DNA of 64,000 nt, from positions 18,994,388 to 19,058,387 of the forward strand of contig JACDQD010000008.1 of the NCBI GenBank assembly GCA_019843655.1. The letters are read 5' to 3'. This DNA is from Lethocerus indicus (Eukaryota; Arthropoda; Insecta; Hemiptera; Belostomatidae). Positions 38,331 to 48,540 of this stretch are shown here, one piece after another (position 1 is the stretch's first letter; each line of letters opens with the position of its first letter). Below the pieces are notes generated by a model. It was not told where the DNA came from. It made no database searches and saw only the letters and a program-made list of their open reading frames with translations. The translations under genes and the position numbers were made by a program.

Positions 38331-39164
38331 CATCTGTCACCCTAATTATACCGGTTGATTATAAACCAACTTGCTAGTATACGTACAACGTATGAACATT
38401 GCCAAAAGTCGTAAATATATATAAGGTAACTAGCGTACAATAATGACACCTTATTTTTAAACGGTTAAACAAAAAATGAATAACTGAGTGTTTTTAATAA
38501 GAAACAATTGTATATAAAGTAAAGTAATGAAGAACAAATTAAAATATAACATTAAATGATATTAACTGTAACACATTTAACATTATATAATAATAATTCC
38601 TTCGAGCTCAATAATAATATTCGCTCAAACCTCGCATTATCGTCAAACTGTATGGAAAATCAAGAATCCTATCAATCGATAAGGATACCGTTAGTCTTGA
38701 TTAAGTTAAATTCGTTTTGTTCACTCCTGGAATTATTTCCAAGTATAATTTCTTCTTGAAATAAATTTCACCGATCCTTCGGTTCCCTGTACGTAGAGAA
38801 TACGCGGCTTAAATATTCGTCCGAGTTAAATTAAATGTAAATGAATACAGAGGGATTGTTGGTGCAGAATTTTCGGCAAATTCGAGGCAGGTAAATTGCC
38901 ATGAATATTGGAAGAGTCGGTGTTATGATTAGAGGCATAATTAACAAGATGAAATAAACTTGGGTTTGGTTTACATAAGTGAACTATGTTTCCTATATTA
39001 ACGCTTGTGTACATTACCAACGGCACATTCAACTCGTTCAATATCAATAATTAAACAAAGCTGAATCGTGATATGCAATTTAATAGTCATCACGCTGCAA
39101 ATTATCTCCACCCTTTTCTGCCGGTTATATTTGTTTTAATTGAAAAAAATATAGTAGATTTCAT
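38331..39164. other. Non-coding AT-rich stretch
   Basis: No gene or repeat recognised. Confidence 0.5.
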
Positions 39165-39190
39165 GTTTCCTCTTGCTGGTTTGGTCTCTT

Positions 39191-39227
39191 GTTAGACCGG
39201 TTTCGGCTGCTCACCATCTTCAGTAGC
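39191..39227 (-). ncRNA. Hammerhead-ribozyme-like motif (putative, probably degenerate)
   Basis: Minus strand, in order: GCTA, CTGAAGA (fits CUGANGA), a hairpin TGGTGAGCAGCC, GAAA, and ACCGGTC with GTC at 39197-39195, then TAAC. In the related 22.4-kb copy the last piece is TAGC, which pairs with GCTA to make a stem I of 4 bp. The short self-complementary ACCGGT would serve as a loop-less stem III, as in hammerheads reported from Penelope-like elements that act as dimers. Against it: an unpaired U sits where the conserved G10.1 belongs. No activity is implied. Confidence 0.25.
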
Positions 39228-39450
39228 GGTGTTAGTCATTTGGGTTTGGGGGGATTTTGTTAATCGGCTTATTACGTTTTGTCAAATAACCAGTCAAATA
39301 CATATTTTATGACGCAACTGGTCACAACTATTAGGTTCTGACTTCCAAATGTGTGACAGGAAACCTATCTGGTATCGTTTTACGATCATAAAAGTTTTCC
39401 TGTTGATCCAAAATGTATTGAAAAGAATTTATTTTTAGTAATCCAGTTAA

Positions 39451-39690
39451 TCGGTGCAAGTGCACCCAACGAACTTTAGTTAAGTACATTTCCGCACCAC
39501 CCTCAGAGGGCGCTAGTTTATCGGTGCAAGTGCACCCAACGAACTTTAGGTAATTATATTTCTGCACCACCCTCAGGAGGCGCTAGTTTATCTTTGTAAG
39601 TGCACCAAACGATCTTTACTTAAGTACATTTCCGCACCACCCTCAGGGGGCGCTAGTTAATCGATGCAAGTGCATCCAACAAACTTTAGC
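39451..39690. repeat. 70-bp minisatellite, about 3.4 copies
   Basis: Unit starts at 39451, 39521, 39591 and 39661, spaced exactly 70. Each unit carries GTGCACCCAACGAACTTTAG and, at its end, CACCACCCTCAGGGGGCGCTAG with small changes. The second part fits the downstream half of a CTCF core. The array is the reverse complement of the 71-bp array at 48115-48295. Confidence 0.92.
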
Positions 39691-42090
39691 TGGTATTTGT
39701 AATATCAGCTTCTTTTATAGCTAACACCAAATTATCCTTTGGTTTATAAACTTGCTTCACGTTTCGGAGGATGCCAAACAGTTCAAGATCCGTGGTAAGG
39801 ATCCCTTCTCGGAATGCGAAAATCCCTTATTTTTACCACAGTGGCCGCAAATGGGTCAGCTCCCCTAATTCGTTTAATGCCCTCAGCCCGGGGCCGATAC
39901 ATCAGACGTTTGTCCCATCGCCGCAGCAGGCTTTCCGTTTAATCGAAAAACCGATCTTCTTAAGCGAAAGTAATCGGATTAATTGCTGTTGTCCTCCCCT
40001 ATTTCCCTGGTTACGAAGTAAGACATTTCTGGAGACCAAGAACTCCTCTGGCCTTCCTTGGGCCAGAGAGAATTTCCCAGGGGATAATCCGATTATTGGA
40101 ACATTGGATTATTCCGAGCTTTAATATAGCCCCTTCTATTTCTTAATTTATTCTTCTCGGGATCCAAAAGTTTATTTCCACTATTGGGAAAATTTGAAAA
40201 TTCGGTTTGCCCTATATTGGAAATGCAGTATAAGTAATTCACCTCAATAACTAACAGAACGCTAGAGATTTTCCCACTGACATAATACGTAACGTATGAT
40301 TTTAATATATATTGTGAATACTCTGGGAAAATAAACGATGAACTTAGTTATCATACAGTTTTAATCGTGAGTTAGCAAAATATATTCGAGTTTGACATGT
40401 CGAAATCGGCGTTCTCTGGATCGTCCTCAATTTCCTGTCTTGACCTCGCTTTGACACAGTCAGCCTTGTGCGGAGAAACGGCCCCCGCTTTCCGAATCTT
40501 ATTTTAGCATTTTCCCAGATGCGAATCATAAACTTTTCGGCTGTCGGGGCACGGCGGGGGAGCTTGAAATAAAAAACCCTGGCGGGGGGTCGGTGGTAGG
40601 GGTGGCGTCGGCCGACCGTCTGGCCATTGGACATTGGCCGCTGCCAAATTTTTTTGGCACTCCCTTCGGCCCTCTATATGTCAGCCGCGGATGTCACTCT
40701 GGTAATTTTTATTGGATGAATACATACATATACTTATCTGTACATGCTTTCAATAACGGTATCAAGATAGTGTCTCGAAGGGAGACGAGAGGAAACGGAA
40801 TAACTGGAGTGAAGTTATTACACCATCACGGACCTCTCCCTAAATACCCCCAATTGTTTCTTTACAGGCGGAAATATTGATTCGTCAGTAATTCAATTGC
40901 GCTTTGTTGAAGCGATATAGTTATAAATAAAAAATAAGTGTGCCCCTCTTCCGATCGGAAAGGAGCAATGGGGAAGGGCTGAGAGCTTGAAATAAAACTG
41001 GGTGCTTATAGCCCGAGATGAGTGCGTCGGAATAATATCCAAGCTGTTTTTATTACAGACTTTCCCCATTTCTGAAGCAGCGCAAGGAATTATATTAGTT
41101 TCAGGATCAAGACTGTTCCTGGAGCCCTTATAAACAAAATATTCTACCGGATTATTACTTCAGTAAGAGGCTTTTTTGTCTTAGACGTTGTAATAATATC
41201 TCCCAAGTGTTTTCCAATACTGAAATCTGTTTCAATGACAATTGGAGTAAATAATTTCATTTTTTTAAATTTCAGTTAAAAGTCATGTTTCCGTCCGACC
41301 TAATTCTATAGACAGGACCTCAATTGGACGACCAGACCTTCTGATTAAAAAGAAAGGAGAAATATACTGCAGTTAGTTCTTAGGGAATGATTCCGAACAC
41401 TTGTTGTTCGAACTTTGATAGTTCTTCTTTTCTGTTCATTTTTAGTTCTGTTTGGACCTAGTAAAAGTTTTGCAGTCAATACTTCCAGGGCGACTGCTTC
41501 TTCTTAACTTCTGAACTAATTTATTCCTCTTCATCGCGGGCTTATTCCTCGCGTTGGTCTTCACGAATAATTTTTATTGGTACAGAGTTCCTCGTTTCCG
41601 GGCAAATAATGCCCCATGGGGGCGATCCCATAGTAGAACTTCAGACTGTTGTAAGAAGGTCTCTTCCGGCTTTGTCGCAGAGCGGACAGTCCCGCCGCCC
41701 GTGATACCGTGCGGATGCGCACTCCGATTTTTTATTGGAATCATTCAATTCTTCATTCTCCTCATATCCCAACCTTTTCTTTCTGTTGCCCACTCCAAGT
41801 TATTGTTTCGGCCTCCATCCTAGGTAATTAAAAGCTTCTCAAGTTTTCTGCCCTGCAATATAATTTAATTTATAACACGCACAACGGCCTTCTTTTGTGG
41901 CGAATTTAGTTCGGGTAATTGTCGTCAAAATGCGGTCGGGTGCATAAACGGGTCTCTGAACACGGTTCCTAAAACCTATTAGAAACGCATGCGAGGTGTG
42001 GGTTGAATGGACGGACACCATGGGCGGATCCGGTCGCGGTCGGAAGGCCTCTCTGTTTGTTCCCACTCGGCGGTCCCTTTTTCTCTCAAC
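39691..42090. other. Non-coding stretch
   Basis: Mixed composition with a GC-rich patch at about 40470-40700. Frames at 39771-40124 and 41554-41823 have no recognisable domain. No gene or RNA called. Confidence 0.45.
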
Positions 42091-42570
42091 TGGGTCGCCA
42101 ACTCCTTTTATAGATTGGGCCAGAACTCAACGCCGCCATTAGCCTACAATTGAGCTAATGGGTGGTCGTTTAATATTATAGGGATGGCCATTATAAAGGG
42201 TTTAGCCCTACCCCCACCCGACTCGCTTACCCTATCGCCGTCCTTATTAACTTATAAGCGATCGTGCCCCCTCGCGGTTATTGGCAAACGGCTGTTGGTA
42301 TTTTGAATTTCCTCCCATAGTACTTTCTCAATTTTAAATGGTCTCGAGGATGGGAAGTTCAATAGGGAATGCGTAATTATTGCCGGAATTAACATAATGT
42401 GGTGACATTCGGCGTAATGCCACCTCGAATGAATAGCTCCGATTGTAATCAGTAGAACATATTATTGGGCCATTACCATATGAAAGCCAGCAGTCTTTGA
42501 ACGCCCCTAAATAAATAAATCCCGCATTTATTATAAACCTTCGTTAATCGCCTTACTAATTATAGTTTAA
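42091..42570. promoter_or_regulatory. Candidate regulatory stretch with a Gli/Ci-type site
   Basis: Non-coding. It contains an exact TGGGTGGTC (42159-42167), the Gli/Cubitus interruptus consensus, and TTGGCAAAC (about 42281-42289). It also has a CATATG E-box (about 42478-42483) and scattered TAAT cores. Motif-based inference only. Confidence 0.2.
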
Positions 42571-43509
42571 CGATATCCGGACATGGTAAATAAGAAGCGA
42601 AATTTAAATATCCCTCAGGTATCCTACAATGGCCTCCTGTGTTCGTTGTTTTGGTCGGCAGAAACGCAGCAGAAGAGCAACCTTAAGGCAATTGTCCGAC
42701 GACTGATTCTTGCAATGATACCGTTACTGCAAACTGAGTAGGGATTCGGAGTGTTTGTTTTGTTTCCCTCTTTTGTATTCATGCGTATCGTCGCACATCT
42801 GTCTTAACGGTGCCGAATTATGAAAATACCATCAAGCGAAACATGAGTCCATACAAGAAAATCATGGTACAGTTTAATCACTTCGTAAGGCACCGAGAGA
42901 AAGGCATATTCCGTCCATTCCAAGTTCCTTCGATCCATTCCCAATGACCACTGGAAGGAATTCCAGCGCTACCGGCGCCCAATCGGGACTAAATCGGGGG
43001 CAGAACCTCCCCACCGCCATACCCAATCAAACCTTGAATCCGATTGCTATTAATTACTGGAGGGAAAAATATTTAGCTCCTCCTTTTAATTTCTAGAAGG
43101 ACTACCATAATGTCTATTAAAATAGATCCTCCTTATCATTTTGAAGGATTAGGAACAACTAGAAAAAATATCTGTAAGATTTTAAAATTTTTTAGTGATT
43201 AGACAGCGTAGACTTGATTAGAGAGTACCTCTCTTTTGGCTACCGCTAAGTGATAATAAAATAATAATAAGTCCAACCATAATTAATGAAAGAAAGCGCT
43301 AAACCAACTATTCAAATCAAGGGAAGTACACCAAGTTATTCGTTTCTCAACCGTTCTGATGATTCCCAAATGTTTACTGTAGTATACAATATTGTCACTC
43401 TACTGTCATAAATTCCGACGGCTCTTACCCGCTGCCAACATCCAGGCTAGTCTCCGTGATAACATATAATTAACATAAAAATCTGTTACAGAATTAAGAG
43501 CAGTGCTTG
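42571..43509. other. Non-coding stretch
   Basis: No gene or repeat recognised. Confidence 0.5.
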
Positions 43510-43552
43510 CTTTGCTATGGCAGAAAACCAAAACAGCGAGAGGAGACGGACG
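43510..43552. mobile_element. Fragment of the foldback family (right end)
   Basis: GCTATGGCAGAAAACCAAAA followed by CAGCGAGAGGAGAC matches the right arm of the element at 22.4 kb (loop, ACCAAACCAGCGAGAGGAGAC). Only this end is present. Confidence 0.5.
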
Positions 43553-45384
43553 ATTGACAAAACTACACTATAATTTTGGGTCAGGTATTGGAGTTAATGG
43601 AAGCAACGCTCCGATACTTTCACTGTGTGGAATTGGAAAAGAAATACAATATCCAAAGTTTGAATTACACAGCCTACTTGGCGAGACCCGTAGGGCTTAT
43701 CTCGGAGGTATAAACGTATAACCCAGCGGCTGCTGGATGATGATATCAATTAAGAAATCGGGTAGAATGGGGGTGGGGGTGTGGGGGTGGCAGAGGCGGC
43801 GGTCGCTATGTCAATTACACGGTGAAACTGCTTTCAACTCCGAAACGCCCCTGCCCCCATCGGCCATTAAGAAGGGCGCTCCGATTAAGACTATATTGGC
43901 CGCGTTAGGGCCGAGAGAAGAGAGAGATAGACTGTCAGTAAAACACGCGCAATTTAGCAGCCGAAGTCAGCGCTTATTCGACGACAGTAAAAGAGCTTTT
44001 TGGGCCCTGGCTGATGGTGGTGGAAGGGGACAAAGGGGAGGGAGAATTAGGGGGAGGGCTCGGCTTAACGAGGCGGAATCTGCTCTCCCCGGGGAGCAAC
44101 AGCCGCGGATAACTCCATCGGCCACTGTTGTTTACCGCCGGCCCCCCGACAGAACATTTTTACGGTGCTTTCATAAGTTTCCAAAGTTGGCGCACAGCCG
44201 TAACAGTTTAAAAGGAAAACGCTAAGGGCCCCTGACGCGAACAGTCCCAGCAATATGGCTGAGCATAATTCGTACAATTTGAGTTCGCACGATGGGATAT
44301 TAGCATACATTGGCTTTTGTGTGTACCTCCATTATCGATTGAAGGTAATGTTGAAGTAAGGATTGAATAGGCAGGTATTAGGTATTAGGTATTGAACTTA
44401 TTAGGTATGAATCGTAAAACAGGTCTTTTTTGGTTTCCTGTTTAAGATTGTCCCACTCACCGATCACAGGACAAACACTGGCCCTGGGCCCAATAATAAC
44501 GTTGGTTGAGAAAGGGAAGGGGCAGTATCCCGCTTTGAGCAATCAGAAGCACGGCCCAGGGAGGAAGCCCCCGGGACCCGCCCTCTGATTTTCCCCGGAC
44601 TTAATCAAAAGTCCAGGATTGGGCCTCGGGTCCCCTTCAAAGTGGAAGTGATGGAATGGACGGCTTTCGCGGAACACAATGACCCGTAGTGGGATTTGGG
44701 GAAGGGGGGGGGGGTAATTTGCCAGCGCTAAATATCAGTTGGCGGCTCCGGTCATTAATCATTTATCGTTTTCTAGTTTTGAATACCTGTTGGAATTGTA
44801 TTCGAGACCATCGCAGATCATCAAATAGTTATTCCAAACTAGCAGAGGCCCGGTTCATATTATTTCAAGTAGTCCTCACTTCTTATCCTTGTAATTTTAC
44901 TTTTTCAAAAACCTGAAAAATTGAAAGTGGAATACGAAGGATAGACGAGTGCTAAAGGGGACGAAACCGGGTCAGCGACCAACACTCTCTTTTGACCTTT
45001 TGAAATTGTATCTCATAGAAAGTACAGACCTTTATAAGATGACGATTTAAAAAAACACATTAGCAGAAAAAGCGAACCGCTCCACTTTTCTTAATGGCGT
45101 AATCTGGTCGATAACGAGTTTCCACCAGGTGGAGTTACAGAAATCTATGTTTAATAATTTGCGCGAATCTAAACAAATCACCCAGCTAGGAATACCATTT
45201 CCAATTCCCGAATAACAAATTATATTTAAAATAATTTCATTTTACAGAATGGTTAAAAATAGGTTGATTCAATTTCTGATTTGTAGTCGTCCCTTAATTG
45301 CAAGTGATCCAAGAAATCTACTCTTGATTTCAGAATCTTGTGTATTTATCTCTCCACCCATTTATAAATACTAATATGAACTAC
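43553..45384. other. Non-coding stretch with GC-rich islet
   Basis: A GC/CpG-rich islet lies at 43760-44240, with a 162-codon plus-strand frame lacking a recognisable domain. A small AGGTATT tandem run lies at about 44373-44393, a run of 11 G at 44704-44714, and another GC-rich patch at about 44470-44640. No gene called. Confidence 0.4.
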
Positions 45385-45518
45385 ACCACTAATAGTGTCT
45401 CTTTAGTAGAATTATGATAAGAACGCCTGGTCCAAGCCAAATGAATCTATCCTATACACTAATATATTAGTACAGACTACCTCAGGAAATATTGAATTTA
45501 ACCACTAATAGTGTCTCT
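45385..45518. repeat. Direct repeat of an 18-bp word, 116 bp apart
   Basis: ACCACTAATAGTGTCTCT occurs at 45385-45402 and again at 45501-45518. The word includes the palindrome CACTAATAGTG-like core. Possibly a pair of target duplications or a repeat remnant. Confidence 0.7.
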
Positions 45519-47235
45519 AATTAATGTTCTAATTTATCTTATAATAAAATTTCCTTGTTGTTTGAAGGATTTATTAATTTCGAGCGTGTTCAGTCACCAA
45601 TTGGCGAAAATGCTCCAGAAGCTTGATTGACGTCTAATATGACGTTGTCCTGGGGTATGGTTCTCAAACAGAGACCTCAAAGGTGGCTGTCGGTGGGGGG
45701 GGGACGGCTTACTTGTGGCGCACACAATGGGACCTCACGGAACTTGCTAAGACCACCGTGTAAATACCACCGCAACACAGAACCAAACGTTGACGTAGGG
45801 CTAATGATGCCTGTATTGATAGTCCACAACAGACTGCCAAAGCTGATTAATAGCAGCCTCAGATGTAAATAGCACAATAACTGCATTTTAATGCCCCAAT
45901 TGACTAATATAGTCCAATTTGAGAATACCTCTAATATATATTAAAAATAAACATTGTGCGAACCACAATGTATGTATTGGCTGTTCTAAGATTTATGGTA
46001 TATTGCCAAAACAGCTTTCTGTAAATATTTTATTAAATATAGTTAAAAACTAACCAAATTAGGATAGTAAACAAATATTAATAAACTGAAAAAAATTATC
46101 GGTTAATAATATTGATATTAAGTATTGCAAAATTATATCATTATCTTATTAGATTTATTTTGTGTTGAAACGATTATTTTATTTCAATTCCATCGTCTGT
46201 TTGGCACGATTAGTTTGGTCAATTTCCATGGAGCATTTTGGAAATCACGGCGCTACTGATGCTAAACCGGCAATGTACTAGAACAATGCGGGCTTAGTAT
46301 CTACGCCGACCTACGCCTACCTTAAAATTATTTGAAACGTACGCCATGTTAACTCTTATATCGGGTGTTGTACGGATTGGATAATATCCGGTATCCCGAA
46401 ACTTTCACACAGGTGTGGGAATGAAATAAAAACTAACCGACGCGGACGACATTATAAATGCAGTCTTGCATGCGGGTTTGAAAATTGAATAAAAGCATTC
46501 GACACTAAATTTGCATTTGTACTCCCCTATTACTGTAGCAGTACATGTAATTTCCTACACGACGAGAGCAGTTTGGGCCGGGAGACAGTATTTCGTGCTC
46601 GTCAAAATGTACCACATACGAATTAAATACCATTTGCATTTCCTCACGTGTATTTCTCGGTCGAACGATACATGAACATTTTCTTGACAGTGTACTGATC
46701 GTTAATCAAGTTACATTTTATATATGTGAGTAAAATTTGATACGTCACCGGTATTCGAAGCGGTGTTTCCTGATTAGTCCCTTCCTGTTTTAATCACCAT
46801 TATTGCTTTAATTTTGTTTAAAATTATTTAGGTATTTAGGATAATTAGGCATCAAGATCGGCATACTTTTCTATACCATATTTATTCATTGAGATAAACA
46901 TTACGCATAATTTATTGGAGAAAATAGACTGGGAAATAAAAACTCCTAAATCCTGATTGAGAAAAATTAAAGCTTCAGTGTCATTTATGTATTTGATCCA
47001 ATTTAATAATGCGTTTCGTGTGCACAAGTATAAATATAAAAGTCCCTATTAAACCAAATAGGCGCGTTAGAACAGCAAATAGCACACAACTGACTAAATT
47101 CCCAAACTGAAATACTAATGTGATTAGCATATATGGTAATGACAAAAGTGGAGGTGGTATTGGTGGGGGGGGAAGGCAGAGAAAATAGTATCGCATTATA
47201 TATTCTAGGCGCAAAAGATAATACTATTTAAAGCC
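45519..47235. other. Non-coding AT-rich stretch
   Basis: Nothing recognised beyond AT-rich simple sequence (about 45930-46180). Confidence 0.5.
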
Positions 47236-47810
47236 GCTAAACGCGTTCACCCGGAGCGTTCTCCGGGCAGGACTGCGCGTACATTTACATTCCGAAAGCG
47301 TTTACCGATTGTTTACATTTTGCGCTAGCCGAAACTCAGCCGGATATTGCCCGTGGCGGTCGTTTTCTTTCGACGTTCATTGGGGGGACGGAACGCGTTC
47401 TCGGTTAAGGGCGCGGTCCGCTTCAAAAGGCGTGGCTCGACTAGATGTAAATTACCCCTGACGGTGGTTGTAAGCGTCCGAATGGTAGGAGAGGCACGGG
47501 CGGGGGACGAAAAGGGATTACTGCCGAAACCGATGGTGGAGGGGGTAGGGGGGGTTGAACGAAACCGTCGAAGGGAGCTTAGAGTGGACGCCGAACAACA
47601 ATGGTAGTGCAAGGCGGTCGGAAGGGGACTTAGCCCGGCAAGTGATTATTGCTAAGAGCACCCCTCCTCCCCTCCGCTATTGTTTGGCCTCCACCCCCTC
47701 CCCCTTCAGGACTGTCGATGATCGTCCCCCGCCGCAGCAACAATGCCGGGGGTCATCGCCTTGCCGGTTTTTAAGCTCCGAACGGATATCCCCCACAAAG
47801 TAGCGACAGC
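47236..47810. other. CpG/GC-rich islet
   Basis: Open on both strands in overlapping frames and CpG-rich, ending just before the foldback element. It could be a promoter islet, but no transcription unit is visible. Confidence 0.35.
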
Positions 47811-47924
47811 AATTACACTCTTGTCGACCTGCAGAGTATTCAGTTTTGCCATTTTTTTTATTGATGTCTCTTAATGTTTTTTCACACCCCTCCAACATTT
47901 TGAGAAATGTCTCATCAATATTTT

Positions 47925-48540
47925 AGAATACCTGTTTTGTGGTCTGCGAGGGGTTGGAATACCGTAGATTTTGTGTCTCCTCTCGTTGGTTTGGTCTTTC
48001 TTTGGTTTCCGCTGCTCGCCATCTTCAGTAGCTGTGTTAGTCACTTTGAATGCTGTTGGGTATCCTCACTGCACTGTCACTGTCACTTGTTCTGTTACAA
48101 GTCTGTTGTAGTGTCACTCAACTAAAGATCATTGGGTGCACGAGGACCACGACGGTAGCGATCCACAGATGGTGGTGCGGGAATGCACTCAACTAAAGTT
48201 CGTTGGGTGCACGTGCATCGCGACGCTAGCACAACCCTGAGGGCGGCGCGGGGATGCACTCAACTAAAGTTCGTTGGGTGCACGAGCACCGCGATTTTTT
48301 TTTGCGTTTTCAGTTGTTTATAAACGATTTTATTCGTTTGTGTCCTTTCAAAATTTCTTAGTAGACGTTTTTAGAAAAGTTGTTTTTTGGGCATCCTCAA
48401 TGCACTGTCACTGACATTTGTACTAGTACAAGTCAAACCTATCTAGTATTGCGTATTTACGATCATAAAAGTAAGATCAAAAAGTCAAAAGAACAAACCA
48501 ACGTGAGGGGCAAGAAACACACGAAATCTACGGTACCTCT
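47925..48540. mobile_element. Foldback-family element with terminal inverted repeats and 71-bp minisatellite
   Basis: The terminal inverted repeats are about 40 bp, imperfect: TACCGTAGATT at 47960 matches AATCTACGGTA at 48525-48535. The adjacent TCTCGTTGGTTTG matches CAAACCAACGTGAG on the right. Inside are a family end with CATCTTCAGTAGC, a direct repeat of about 45 bases 331 apart (from 48059 and 48390), the tandem array between them, and the CTATCTAGTATTG/TTACGATCATAAAAG block shared with 39.37 kb. No coding capacity, so non-autonomous. Confidence 0.65.
48115..48295. repeat. 71-bp minisatellite, about 2.5 copies
   Basis: Units start at CACTCAACTAAAG at 48115, 48186 and 48257, spaced exactly 71. 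The unit contains TTCGTTGGGTGCACG, the reverse complement of the block in the 39.45-kb array, and a degraded CTGAGGGCGGCGCG corresponding to the CTCF-like part. Confidence 0.9.

Larger units (their letters stand above)
39165..39690. mobile_element. Foldback-family element with 70-bp minisatellite
   Basis: The left end (39175-39235) shares GGTTTGGTCT, AGACCGGTTTCGGCTGCTCACC and ATCTTCAGTAGC with the elements at 22.4 and 48.0 kb. Further in, the AACCTATCTGGTAT/TTTACGATCATAAAAG block at about 39363-39395 is shared with 48.44-48.47 kb. The element ends in the tandem array below. No right terminal inverted repeat was found next to the array, so it is truncated or rearranged. No coding capacity. 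Confidence 0.55.

Noticed and set aside
43737..44225. 162-codon plus-strand open frame
   Set aside because: It lies in a CpG islet with Gly/Arg-rich low-complexity translation and no family recognised.
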